Numbered from the stretch's first letter, positions 1 to 7,163 are shown. The stretch is 9,246 nucleotides of DNA from Alphaproteobacteria bacterium (GCA_030430995.1 JAUIKA010000036.1:1-9246); one strand, 5' to 3'. The notes: generated by a model from the letters alone, not told the origin. Program-made: numbers and translations.

Positions 1-292
1 CCTCTGAGTCTACTGCTCTGCAAAGTATATATGTTTCTCCATTAATCTTGACCACCATTTCATCCAGATGCCACTTATCCCCAGGTTTATATTTTCTTTT
101 TCTTAAGAATTTATCGTAATAGGAGCCAAATTTATAGGACCAATTCCTAATAGTTTCATAGCTTACGTAGACACCTCTGTATCTAAGCATTTCCTCTATA
201 TCTCTAAAACTTAAACTGAACCTATGATATAGCCATATAGCATGACCAATTATTGTTACTGGGAATCTATAACCTTTTGGAGCAGAAAGCAT
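1..292 (-). mobile_element. IS6-family transposase, N-terminal part (runs off window)
   Basis: About 97 codons of a DDE transposase of the IS6/IS26 family, read on the minus strand and open to the window edge, so the catalytic domain is mostly outside. The start ATG is at 292-290; the frame upstream closes with a stop at 310-308. The protein begins MLSAPKGYRFPV and carries the family's helix-turn-helix region (HAIWLYHRFSLSFRDIEE, then RGVYVSYETIRNW) followed by KWHLDEMVV, which contains the first catalytic Asp. The visible part has no stop or frameshift, so this copy may be intact, unlike the other insertion sequences here. It sits downstream of the hydroxylase gene and points away from it. 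Family assignment is by remembered motif similarity. Confidence 0.88.
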
Positions 293-316
293 ATTTTTGC
301 ATCTTAATTAGTACCT

Positions 317-382
317 TTAATTTAACAGATTCTAGAAATATTTTATACTCTCTAAATTAACTTGAAGGTTCTGTTTAATTAA
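317..382. repeat. Imperfect inverted repeat between IS6 gene and hydroxylase gene
   Basis: The minus-strand reading of about 317-333 (GAATCTGTTAAATTAA) and the plus-strand reading of 367-382 (GGTTCTGTTTAATTAA) agree at 13 of 16 positions. Both resemble the start of IS6-family terminal repeats (GGTTCTGTTGCAAA type). The inner copy lies about 40 bases ahead of the transposase start in the orientation expected for its left end. The outer copy faces the other way and could be the end of a second, lost IS6 copy, or the arm of a hairpin terminator for the hydroxylase transcript ending at 399. The sequence alone does not decide between these. Confidence 0.4.
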
Positions 383-398
383 CTCCCATATATTATGA

Positions 399-2003
399 TT
401 ATTCTAAAATCCATTCTTTTTTTCCAAATAGCTTATCTGTCTTAATATCTTTTTCCTTACATATTTTGATAAATTTATTAGATTCTATCATTTGTAAAGA
501 TTCAGATGTGTATTCTAATGCCATAATATATCCCAACCATGGTTCCTGCCCCATTGCATATACATATGCCTCTTTACATTTAAGTTTTTCTACTATTTCC
601 CATGCTTTATCAAAGTTAGACCCAGATAATGTTCTATTATTATCATAAGATCTTTTTAATGGTTTTGTTAGGAGCGGACCATATAGCCATGTTAGAGGAG
701 CTCCATCACATTCCATGCCAAGAAATAGCATATCTACTGCTCCTATATTATTAAAAATGTTGCTATACAGTTCTGGTTCAAGGTTATTGGAGTCTGCTGC
801 AAATAAAAATTGTTTATCTTGAAGTTTAATACTATATGCTATTTTAGACTGTATATTTAAATCTGAATGTTCTCCAAAAAATGGTATACCAGTTATGATA
901 CCATCCATAAAAGATTCTGAATCCATTTCTTTCAATTCAATCAAATTACACTTAAACCCTATATGCTTAAGTATTAATTTAATTGATGGATCTTGTAACG
1001 CACCAACTTGACTTGTAGGGAATATAATATTTTTGATTTTATGCCTTATCTGCAAAAGTGTTTCAAACAATATATGATCCTGATGGTTATGTGTAAATAA
1101 AACATAATCAATATTATCTGGCAAATCATTTAAAGTATATCTAGGTATTTCTCTGGCTTCATCAGTTTCTATAGGATAACTTATTACTGGGTCCATTAAT
1201 ATAGAGATATTCTTTGTTTCAAGTAAAATACATGCATGGCCAAAATATCTTAACCTAATGCCACTACCTGTATATTTACGATTAGCATTTAATAACGGTG
1301 GCTTAGTTGTAAAAAATGATTTAAAAAGGTCATACTCAGATTTTTCTATACTAAATAGAGATTCTATTTCTTCTATTTTTTTTGGTTCCAATTTCATTTT
1401 GAACAAAGTATCTAAACTAGGATCTGAAAAAGGAATTTGTAAATGCACTTCATCTCTATGTTGAATTTTTGGTGTACTTAAAACAAATTTTCTAAAATCA
1501 CTTTTAGTTTCTGAAAGAGCTATACTTTGATTTTGAGTAGAGTAATATTTCCTATAGATTAATGGCTCTATTAACCTAATAGAAGGGTGATTATTTAAAT
1601 CATATACAAGCTCTACCATACCTTTTAAAGATTTTGGAATGCGATTGTAGTAAATTTCTAATGAATCTCCTTGGCCTTCTGTTTGTAAAAATTTATCTAG
1701 CTCTTTAAAAGCATCATGTAATTCTATTAGTTCTTTACAATTTTGTTTTGTTTGTATAATAAGTTCTTTGATTTCATCAATCTTTTCACCATTTAAATCT
1801 ATAAACGGCCCCCCTAACAATTTAGGATCTTGTACAGCCCTGCAATGAATTTGCGGATTTTGAACATAGGATTGCATGATTTTTAAATGACGCTCTACAA
1901 TATTACATGCAGCAGTCATAGGGGGTATTAAATAAGGCCATGCATACCATTGCCAAATCAAAGGCTCTGCTTTAATAGTGGGTTTCAAATAATATAAGTC
2001 CAT
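399..2003 (-). CDS. CmlA-type diiron beta-hydroxylase (NRPS tailoring)
   Basis: A 534-residue protein, practically the length of CmlA of chloramphenicol biosynthesis. CmlA is a non-heme diiron oxygenase that beta-hydroxylates an amino acid tethered to the thiolation domain of an NRPS. Residues 1-245 form the family's alpha/beta N-terminal domain (start MDLYYLKPTIKAEPLIWQWY). Residues from about 246 form the metallo-beta-lactamase-fold domain. Metal-binding motif THNHQDH gives H305, H307, D309 and H310; E378 (in FFGEHSD) and D404 (in FAADSNN) supply the remaining ligands. These are at or within one residue of the CmlA ligand positions as I recall them. YAMGQEPW near 482-489 is also family-like. 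All expected ligands are present, so the enzyme should be active. It follows the amidinotransferase gene by 43 bases, so co-transcription is likely. No clear ribosome site precedes the ATG. The substrate cannot be read from the sequence. Confidence 0.9.
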   Translation of the reverse strand: MDLYYLKPTIKAEPLIWQWYAWPYLIPPMTAACNIVERHLKIMQSYVQNPQIHCRAVQDPKLLGGPFIDLNGEKIDEIKELIIQTKQNCKELIELHDAFKELDKFLQTEGQGDSLEIYYNRIPKSLKGMVELVYDLNNHPSIRLIEPLIYRKYYSTQNQSIALSETKSDFRKFVLSTPKIQHRDEVHLQIPFSDPSLDTLFKMKLEPKKIEEIESLFSIEKSEYDLFKSFFTTKPPLLNANRKYTGSGIRLRYFGHACILLETKNISILMDPVISYPIETDEAREIPRYTLNDLPDNIDYVLFTHNHQDHILFETLLQIRHKIKNIIFPTSQVGALQDPSIKLILKHIGFKCNLIELKEMDSESFMDGIITGIPFFGEHSDLNIQSKIAYSIKLQDKQFLFAADSNNLEPELYSNIFNNIGAVDMLFLGMECDGAPLTWLYGPLLTKPLKRSYDNNRTLSGSNFDKAWEIVEKLKCKEAYVYAMGQEPWLGYIMALEYTSESLQMIESNKFIKICKEKDIKTDKLFGKKEWILE

Positions 2004-2046
2004 ATGTTCTTATTTTTAGTTTCTATAAATACCTGTAATAAAAAAT

Positions 2047-3231
2047 TTATTGCACCGGAAAAAAATCATTATTTTGATCTTCCCTTTCAATATCCCAAGT
2101 AGAACAATGGATACTACCTCCAAACTCAAAAACATTGCGATAAGGAATTTTTATTACTTTAAAATTTAATTTTTCTAAAACTTTATGTAGTTCAATCTCA
2201 TTTTCTTCTGCTATTATTGTAGTTTCATCTATAGATAAAACATTCATAGATAGCCACTTGCTACTTAAGCAAAAAGATGGCATAGGGTGATTAATCTCAC
2301 TAGGCATAGGTGCTTCTATAAGATCCCAATTATTATCTGAAAATATATTTACATCTTTTGCTAAAAGAGGCCTCTCTGGGTTTGTTAACACAACCCCCCT
2401 CTGTCCTTTCTTAGGTGGCCTGAGGGGTATTAATGTGCAATCTATATGGCTAGGTTCTTTATCATAAGGGAAGTTTAAAACATGAACCCTTACTAGATTG
2501 CCTACCTCTCTCTTTATCCACTCTATAGATCTTAAATTAGTTGTCATACTATGTTGAACAAAAATATCTCTTCCACATCGCATAATATCAGCTGCATCAA
2601 AAGCAATTTCTTTTTCAGTTAATATATACCTATAATCATGCAATAAGAGCTCTTGCTCTTGCTTTGTCTTGGATTCAAATTGATCAAATTTTGACCAATA
2701 AGCTTGATCATACATATGGTCATCCATACTAGGCTTGGGGGCTGCTTTCCATTTCATATTTTTATCACTATCCCATAATTTATATAATATATCTCTATAT
2801 GGTAAATATTCAAAAAACCTCCCCCTTTTCGACATAGTTGCCTCTATTATGGTATTACCTAATGTAATCATCACATCCCTAGGACAAGTACAACAAAACA
2901 TATTGGAAACCTGCCAACTAGGAGTTTTTATTGCTTTGCTAAAATCTATAGTATTCGGCCTAAGAACATTTACCCCTAACCCCTCTAAAATACTTGCTAA
3001 ATTATTCAATTGAGCATTTGCTTTATCAATTACAGATTGCTTTTTCTTTCCAATTGGCCAAGGAATTTCTTCTCTTATTAATTTATTATTAATCCTGCCT
3101 TTAAACCCAGGCTCTTCTGGTTGAAAACAGGCTTCATCTGCTATTCCTATCACTATAGTTTTTAATTTACCCCACTCAGTCCAAGAGTTTACTTTCATTG
3201 AATAGATAGTTTTTATTTTATACTCTATCAT
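2047..3231 (-). CDS. Arginine:glycine-type amidinotransferase
   Basis: Up to 394 residues. Enzymes of this family move the amidino group of L-arginine to an amine acceptor through a covalent amidino-cysteine; glycine gives guanidinoacetate, as in vertebrate AGAT and cyanobacterial CyrA, while SxtG uses another amine. Catalytic residues align with human AGAT: D119 (CPRD), D212 (FDAADIMRCGRDIF), H262 (SHIDCTL) and nucleophile C376 (GGSIHCSTWDIER). EAxMxxRxRFFEYxPYR and the APKPSM segment are also typical. The body therefore looks fully functional. The annotated ATG adds an 11-residue leader; family homology begins around M12 (MKVNSWTEWGKL), and neither start has a clear ribosome site, so the true start may be at about 3198. 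The gene heads a probable two-gene unit with the CmlA-like hydroxylase, suggesting a guanidino-containing building block. The acceptor amine is unknown. Confidence 0.92.
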   Translation of the reverse strand: MIEYKIKTIYSMKVNSWTEWGKLKTIVIGIADEACFQPEEPGFKGRINNKLIREEIPWPIGKKKQSVIDKANAQLNNLASILEGLGVNVLRPNTIDFSKAIKTPSWQVSNMFCCTCPRDVMITLGNTIIEATMSKRGRFFEYLPYRDILYKLWDSDKNMKWKAAPKPSMDDHMYDQAYWSKFDQFESKTKQEQELLLHDYRYILTEKEIAFDAADIMRCGRDIFVQHSMTTNLRSIEWIKREVGNLVRVHVLNFPYDKEPSHIDCTLIPLRPPKKGQRGVVLTNPERPLLAKDVNIFSDNNWDLIEAPMPSEINHPMPSFCLSSKWLSMNVLSIDETTIIAEENEIELHKVLEKLNFKVIKIPYRNVFEFGGSIHCSTWDIEREDQNNDFFPVQ

Positions 3232-3372
3232 GAATAATTAGCATTAACAATATAATATTTTAAATAGTATATATATATATTCGGGGAAAGAAATTTAACT
3301 ATTGTAATAGGTTGGCACATCAACAAAGATATATAAGATTCCCCTCTCTTACCCTATGGGGGTTAGATAATA
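3232..3372. other. Spacer upstream of amidinotransferase
   Basis: Short AT-rich spacer with a TA-dinucleotide run (about 3269-3280) and a C/G-rich patch (3340-3365). It must hold the promoter for the amidinotransferase/hydroxylase pair, but no convincing -35/-10 pair stands out. No gene is seen. It probably includes the decayed far end of the adjacent IS3 remnant. Confidence 0.4.
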
Positions 3373-3517
3373 TGCCATGCTTTGTTAAACTTCTAAATCT
3401 AGCCCCTTAGTGTTGTTTTTGGAATCCCAAGATCTGTTTGCTATCTTATCTATTGATTTTGACCTTAATGCCAATTCTACTGCTTCTGATTTAAAATTTT
3501 CTGTATATTTTTTTCAT
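3373..3517 (-). pseudogene. IS3-family OrfA remnant, multiply frameshifted
   Basis: Reading the minus strand across frames recovers an IS3/IS911-type OrfA (transposase helix-turn-helix protein): MKK, then KYTENFKSEAVELALRSKS and IDKIAN, then DLGIPKTTLRG, a stop in place of the usual Trp, then IRSLTKHG. At least three lesions break it: an A7 tract right after the ATG (A6 would restore frame), an indel near the IAN/DLG junction, and another after the TAG. OrfB is absent. The plus-strand open frame over the same bases is an antisense shadow. Transfer into the NRPS-accessory region is old, judging by the decay. Confidence 0.75.
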
Positions 3518-3558
3518 AAAGTACCTTTTTTGTTTAATTTATTAAATTCGTACTTTCT

Positions 3559-3583
3559 TGTCTACTTTTTTGGGGGCATATCA
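3559..3583 (-). repeat. Probable terminal inverted repeat of the IS3 remnant
   Basis: On the minus strand this reads TGATATGCCCCCAAAAAAGT followed by AGACA. A TG terminus followed by CCCCCAAAA..GT.GACA is typical of many IS3-family ends. It lies about 42 bases upstream of the OrfA start, the normal distance for a left end. I did not find the matching right end between 3232 and 3372, consistent with a deletion that removed OrfB and the right terminus. Confidence 0.55.
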
Positions 3584-3688
3584 AATTTAAAAAACCGATG
3601 CATAAAAGAGAAAGATTTAGTAATAGAAAGAAAATAAAAGAATTTGTAGCTAGATTATGATGATAAATAGAAGATCTATAAAATATAA

Positions 3689-4278
3689 CTAGCAAATTTG
3701 TAATTTTATCACCTTATTGATAGCTTTCAGAATATTATAAGCGATACTTTTAAGTACAGTCTGTGCTTGGCATTTAGCTGTTGAAAAATAAGAAGTTTGT
3801 CTAAATTGAAATCTTCTTTTGAGAGTTCCAAAACATTGCTCAACTTTATATTTCTTAATCCATCTTGCGTCTGAATCTGATGAAAATTTTTCCTTTATTT
3901 CGCCTTTATCCTTTTCTATATATTTTCTAGGACGTGAAGATGACACTATTATAGTAGCATTCATTACTGCACCTGATGACTCCTTGACCTTTAGACACTT
4001 AGATTCTAAGCTATTATTTATCTCTGATAAAATCTCATCCCACAGTCCTAGCTTTGTACATAAATTACTAAATCTACATAAAGTTGTACTGTCAGGTATT
4101 TTAGTCTCAAATCCTGTTATATGTATGAAGTCTATTCTAATTCTTAATCGCTTAAACTATGTCGCTGACATAATATTAGCGCTTTTAGCATTTTGATTGC
4201 CTGATATCCGCTTGGGCCAAAACCAGACCTACCTAATTCCAACTTTTTCTCTATATTTTTCTAATTAATTAGAGACAT
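3689..4278 (-). pseudogene. IS5-family transposase, degenerate
   Basis: Minus-strand remnant of an IS5-family DDE transposase. It starts MSLIN, then an in-frame TAG where a Trp would fit, then KNIEKKLELGRSGFGPSGYQ, AIKMLKALILCQRHSLSD, a frameshift near 4145, then RIDFIHITGFETKIPDSTTL, CRFSNL, and a long frame ending IAYNILKAINKV. The segment SDARWIKK joins directly to YKVEQCFGTLKRRFQFR around 3850; intact members have roughly a hundred residues between these motifs, including catalytic acidic residues, so an internal deletion is evident. At least three independent inactivating lesions make it dead. No flanking inverted repeats were identified. Confidence 0.85.
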
Positions 4279-4533
4279 AGTTGCTACCAAATTATTCTTC
4301 TCCTATCTCCTCTTTGCTTCCATTGCTAAAAAATGATATTTCTAACTCTTTTTTTATTTGTTCTATTCTATCATCTTTTGCTTTTTTATTATGCAGATGT
4401 CTTAATAATTATATTTTAATCATCTAGCGCTATTAGTTTTGGTAAGAGCTATCCTTTAACTTTTTAACAGAAAATTTGGGTTGACGATAAATTTTAATCA
4501 CTATAGTCTTTTTGCTATAGAGAAATTATGGTG
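4279..4533. other. Intergenic, possible short decayed ORF
   Basis: No recognisable gene. On the minus strand a short open stretch at about 4298-4410 reads LRHLHNKKAKDDRIEQIKK then ELEISFFSNGSKEEIGEE and a stop. It lacks a start codon and resembles nothing I can name, so it may be a gene tail cut by the IS5 insertion. CTATAG occurs twice around a short spacer at about 4501-4519, but no T-tract follows on the side needed for a terminator of the transferase gene. Confidence 0.3.
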
Positions 4534-5208
4534 TTATAAACTTTGTAGATAATAATTTTTATGTATGATGTCAGCCTTCTTCATTTTGCTACCAGGATAA
4601 CATACCGCACAACTATATGAAGGATTGATGTTGGTGAGAGCAATAATGTATTTTTTTCCATTATATTTTAAAGGCTCAGGGTTTGTAATGTCTATAGATT
4701 TTAAATCCATATACATACCGATACCGATAGCCTTTATATAGGCTTCTTTGATTGTCCAAATTCTATAAAACTCTAAAGTTTTGTCATTATCTTCCAAGCT
4801 ATTTAAATATGAAATTTCATTTTTTGTTAAAAATGACTCATTTATAAAATCTTCTTCTATTGGATGGTGGTGTTGCACATCTATTCCTATGTTATCTCCG
4901 TAAAATGCTACTATGACAATATTTTCAGAATGAGATATATTAAATTCTACTCCATGTTTGTTTTTAAAATATGGTTTTCCATGCACCGAGTATTTAAGCA
5001 ATATTGCCTCTATATCAATATTTAAATATTTGGATAATTGTTGTTTTAACATGTACCTAGATAAAAGAAACCGTATTTTATCATTGTAATGATAATAGGA
5101 ATCCATCTTTAATTTTTCTTCATTAGAAAGTGATGAAACCATAACGTTTTTTTCAACGGGCAAATTTTTAATTGAGGCTGTAAATAGCTCTATATCCAAA
5201 AGTTTCAT
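4534..5208 (-). CDS. Sfp-type 4'-phosphopantetheinyl transferase
   Basis: A 224-residue protein, the usual size for the Sfp/EntD group. These enzymes transfer phosphopantetheine from CoA to a serine of carrier proteins and activate NRPS and PKS synthetases. Family signposts are in order: GKPYF (77-81), FNISHSENIV (89-98), GIDVQ (108-112), and WTIKEAYIKAIGIGM (151-165), giving W151, K154, E155 and K159. D110 and E155 match two Mg ligands of Sfp (D107, E151). The third Sfp ligand, E109, is replaced here by Q112. The frame is intact, which suggests the gene is under selection. It is separated from the hydroxylase/amidinotransferase pair by dead insertion sequences and has no close upstream partner. 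No strong ribosome site is seen. It could also serve fatty-acid ACP if no AcpS is encoded elsewhere. Confidence 0.92.
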   Translation of the reverse strand: MKLLDIELFTASIKNLPVEKNVMVSSLSNEEKLKMDSYYHYNDKIRFLLSRYMLKQQLSKYLNIDIEAILLKYSVHGKPYFKNKHGVEFNISHSENIVIVAFYGDNIGIDVQHHHPIEEDFINESFLTKNEISYLNSLEDNDKTLEFYRIWTIKEAYIKAIGIGMYMDLKSIDITNPEPLKYNGKKYIIALTNINPSYSCAVCYPGSKMKKADIIHKNYYLQSL

Positions 5209-5366
5209 TTGTATAAAATTATAATAGATTATGTGTAGTTAAAGAGGCTTGCTGCAATACATATTTTGTAAAGATAAATTAAAAACAAAAGTAATAGGTA
5301 ATGCTGGTGGCCAATTAGATAATTTAGAAAATTTATGTATAAAAACTCTCATGCTACAGTCTATAG
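5209..5366. other. Spacer with unidentified plus-strand open stretch
   Basis: Upstream region of the transferase gene. The plus strand holds an open stretch with no initiation codon near its beginning that includes KTKVIGNAGGQLDNLENLC. I do not recognise it, and it may be chance or a fragment. No promoter could be chosen with confidence. Confidence 0.25.
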
Positions 5367-5653
5367 TTATGTGTAAAATTTATTACATGCATCTTTCATA
5401 TTCTTCCCGAATTTAAAATTTGGCAATTTATATGCCGCTATGTTCATCGCAGCGTCAGTTCTTGGATTTTTGCCCTGTCTATCTGTTACGCCGCTTACTT
5501 TGAATTTTCCAAAACATCTGTTAAATATGCCTCTTTTTCGCTAGATAACGTATACATAATACTAGAACAAAAACTATTCACAATATTATTAGCTTCTATT
5601 TTCGTAATATTATTTTCTTTAGATGCAAAATTTATAAATTCTTTTTTATTCAT
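5367..5653 (-). pseudogene. HU/IHF-family DNA-binding protein, frameshifted
   Basis: The ATG at 5653-5651 opens MNKKEFINFASKENNITKIE, ANNIVNSFCSS and EKEAYLTD, then the frame fails. About 5510-5520 the homology shifts one frame to CFGKFKVSGVTDRQGKNPRT, DAAMNIAAYKLPNFKFGK and NMKDACNKFYT, ending in TAA at 5369-5367. Together this is a full-length HU (about 95 residues): N-terminal helices, the GFGxF strand, the DNA-binding arm with GxNPRT, and the C-terminal FKxGKxxKDA motif. The span is 287 bases, not a multiple of three, consistent with one net indel. The C-terminal half recalls rickettsial HU-like proteins, which is my inference from memory. It was probably a chromosome- or element-borne nucleoid protein, now inactive. 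Confidence 0.8.
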
Positions 5654-5799
5654 AGATATAATTAAAAATATATAGCAATATTATAATGAGTACCTATTAT
5701 GTTCAAATTAAAAATCGGTCATCTATAAAAATATTATATAAATTAATATGATACTGATATTAATTAGCTTTAAGTATATTATTATAAATATAAATAACT
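5654..5799. other. AT-rich divergent spacer
   Basis: Lies between the minus-strand HU remnant and the plus-strand regulator remnant, so it would have held both promoters. Several TATAAT-like hexamers occur by composition alone, and no -35 partner is convincing. No gene seen. Confidence 0.3.
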
Positions 5800-6040
5800 A
5801 TGCAGGGCGAAGACATTAATACACTTTCCAAACTTTACTATCAAACAGGGAATATACTATTGTATTTAGGCAAAAGAGAGGAAGCCAAAATATACTACAA
5901 GTAAACAAGAATGTTTGTCGTTAATAGTGAGAGGTAAACAAATGAAAGAAATAGGAGCCATTCTTGGTATATTTTGTCGTACTGTTGAAGTCTATATAGC
6001 TCAAATTAAACAAAAATTTGGATGCTATAGCAAGTCATAG
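5800..6040 (+). pseudogene. TPR / LuxR-type regulator remnant, frameshifted
   Basis: Two overlapping plus-strand pieces. First, an ATG at 5800 opens 34 codons containing a TPR-like helix pair (LYYQTGNILLYLGKREEAKI) and stops at 5904. Second, in the next frame, residues up to a stop at 6038-6040 form a nearly complete LuxR/GerE helix-turn-helix: SKQECLSLIVRGKQMKEIGA, then ILGIFCRTVEVYIAQIKQKF, then GCYSKS. Conserved Glu of the first helix, KEI, the RTVEV recognition helix and the KxKxGC ending are all visible. This could be one TPR-LuxR gene with a single frameshift near 5870-5900, or a truncated LuxR gene behind an unrelated short ORF. The ligand-sensing region expected of a typical LuxR regulator is missing. 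A link to control of the NRPS-type genes is possible but unproven. Confidence 0.65.
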
Positions 6041-6410
6041 ATGGTAGAAAAAACTATATATAGTGGGTTTTTATTTTATATCTCCGAGATATTATTTGGC
6101 TCTCTGAATTTATTTAAATATTGAATATTGGAAAGATTATTATTGATACTGATAATTTTATAACTATCGGAAAACATCATTTTGTCTACGGTGTTCATTA
6201 AAGTATTTTTCTTTTATGATTAACAGTTGTTTTATGTGCAAAAGGTCTTTAATAAGTTTGGCTTTGATATCCTTAATTGCATCTAGTCCAAGCTGGTTAC
6301 TACAAATTATTTTTCCTTGTTTTAGGAGCAACCTTTGTTTTTATCAACTAAAACTCGCAAACCTTCTTTGGTATATTTAGTGGATGTAGTTTACTTAACA
6401 CCCCCAGATC
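6041..6410 (-). pseudogene. Unidentified degraded coding stretch
   Basis: No intact gene. On the minus strand, broken frames follow one another: TKEGLRVLVDKNKGCS (about 6323-6376), then QGKIICSNQLGLDAIKDIKA and KLIKDLFAHKTTVNHKRKIL ending in TAA at 6200-6198. That stop overlaps, as TAATG, a 40-codon ORF (6198-6076) starting MNTVDKMMFSDSYKIISINN. Amino-acid usage looks coding-like, with few abrupt stops inside each piece, so this may be a shredded gene downstream of the racemase. I do not recognise a family. Confidence 0.35.
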
Positions 6411-7163
6411 TTATCTTGTATGCTCTAATATTTGTGCCTTATTTATTATTGCTTTAGCACAAATATAATTTGGATCTATATATACAATATTTTCATCTTT
6501 TTTTAGATAAGGGAGCAATAAGGGTAGTTCTGTGCATGCAAAAATTATGCCATCTATACCGCAATCACTAAAATAACTTATGGCTTTTTGTATCAGGAAT
6601 AAAGGACATTTAAAGCTTTCAGGGGATTGTAAATGTTGTTGATATTGGTGCATTCCTACGGTGTTACAAATTTTTTTGTAGGGGTTATGAAAATTAATAT
6701 CATATGCTTTTAATCCATAAATAGCTTCCATGATATCTTTTTGAATATCATTATCAGGTATTACTATATCAATACCATGTTGTTGTAATTTTTTTCATAA
6801 AACTTAGTTGTAGTAGCTGGCATTTAATCTTACATTTAATAAAAATAGTATTAGAAAATTTGTTCTTGCAAGAATCAAAAAATCTATGGGCAGTTTGGCA
6901 TGAAACTAATATTATATTCGCTCCTATTACTACAAGATTTTCTAATTTCTCTTCTAACTCTATTTTAAGAGCATTATTATGCTGTATATCAGATATATAT
7001 CTATCCTTTAGCTGTGTAGCGTAAAGAAATATCATGGGGCAATAGCCTTGGTCAGATAAGGGGTAGAAATTTCTACTTGCTTCTAAAAATTTTTTTCAAT
7101 ATCTAAAGTTGTGTGAGGACCGCATCTACCTGACAATCCTATAACAGGCTTTTTTACAATCAT
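6411..7163 (-). pseudogene. Aspartate/glutamate racemase-family gene with two frameshifts
   Basis: The ATG at 7163 begins MIVKKPVIGLSGRCGPHTTL then DIEKNF. After an A7T5 tract (7085-7096) the homology moves one frame (EASRNFYPLSDQGYCPMIFL). After an A7 tract (6789-6795) it moves back (LQQHGIDIVIPDNDIQKDIM) and ends in TAA at 6413-6411. The span is exactly 251 codons, typical for the family, so the two indels compensate. Both active-site cysteines of the two-base racemase mechanism remain: SCQTAH (usually PCNTAH) and FACTELPLL. The family interconverts L- and D-amino acids; in an NRPS context it would supply a D-residue. Read without slippage the product ends soon after residue 26. It is either a recent pseudogene or a gene rescued by slippage on A/T runs. 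The small unknown gene at 7218-7541 lies 54 bases upstream. Confidence 0.82.

Noticed and set aside
466..648. Plus-strand 60-codon open frame inside the hydroxylase gene
   Set aside because: Antisense to a clearly coding, well-conserved gene; no ribosome site or family resemblance.
1258..1464. Plus-strand 68-codon open frame
   Set aside because: Antisense shadow of the hydroxylase coding region.
2735..3013. Plus-strand 92-codon hydrophobic open frame
   Set aside because: Antisense to the amidinotransferase, whose catalytic motifs are on the minus strand.
3500..3520. Programmed frameshifting at the A7 tract of the IS3 OrfA
   Set aside because: IS3 frameshifting occurs near the end of OrfA, not right after its start; the fragment has further lesions and no OrfB.
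3410..3637. Plus-strand 75-codon hydrophobic open frame
   Set aside because: It is the reverse of the IS3 OrfA remnant and its terminal repeat; hydrophobicity reflects T-rich composition.
3819..4196. Plus-strand 125-codon open frame
   Set aside because: Antisense to the IS5 transposase remnant, whose motifs are unmistakable on the minus strand.
4501..4520. CTATAG repeats as a terminator of the phosphopantetheinyl transferase gene
   Set aside because: The six-base stem is AT-rich and no T-tract follows on the minus strand.
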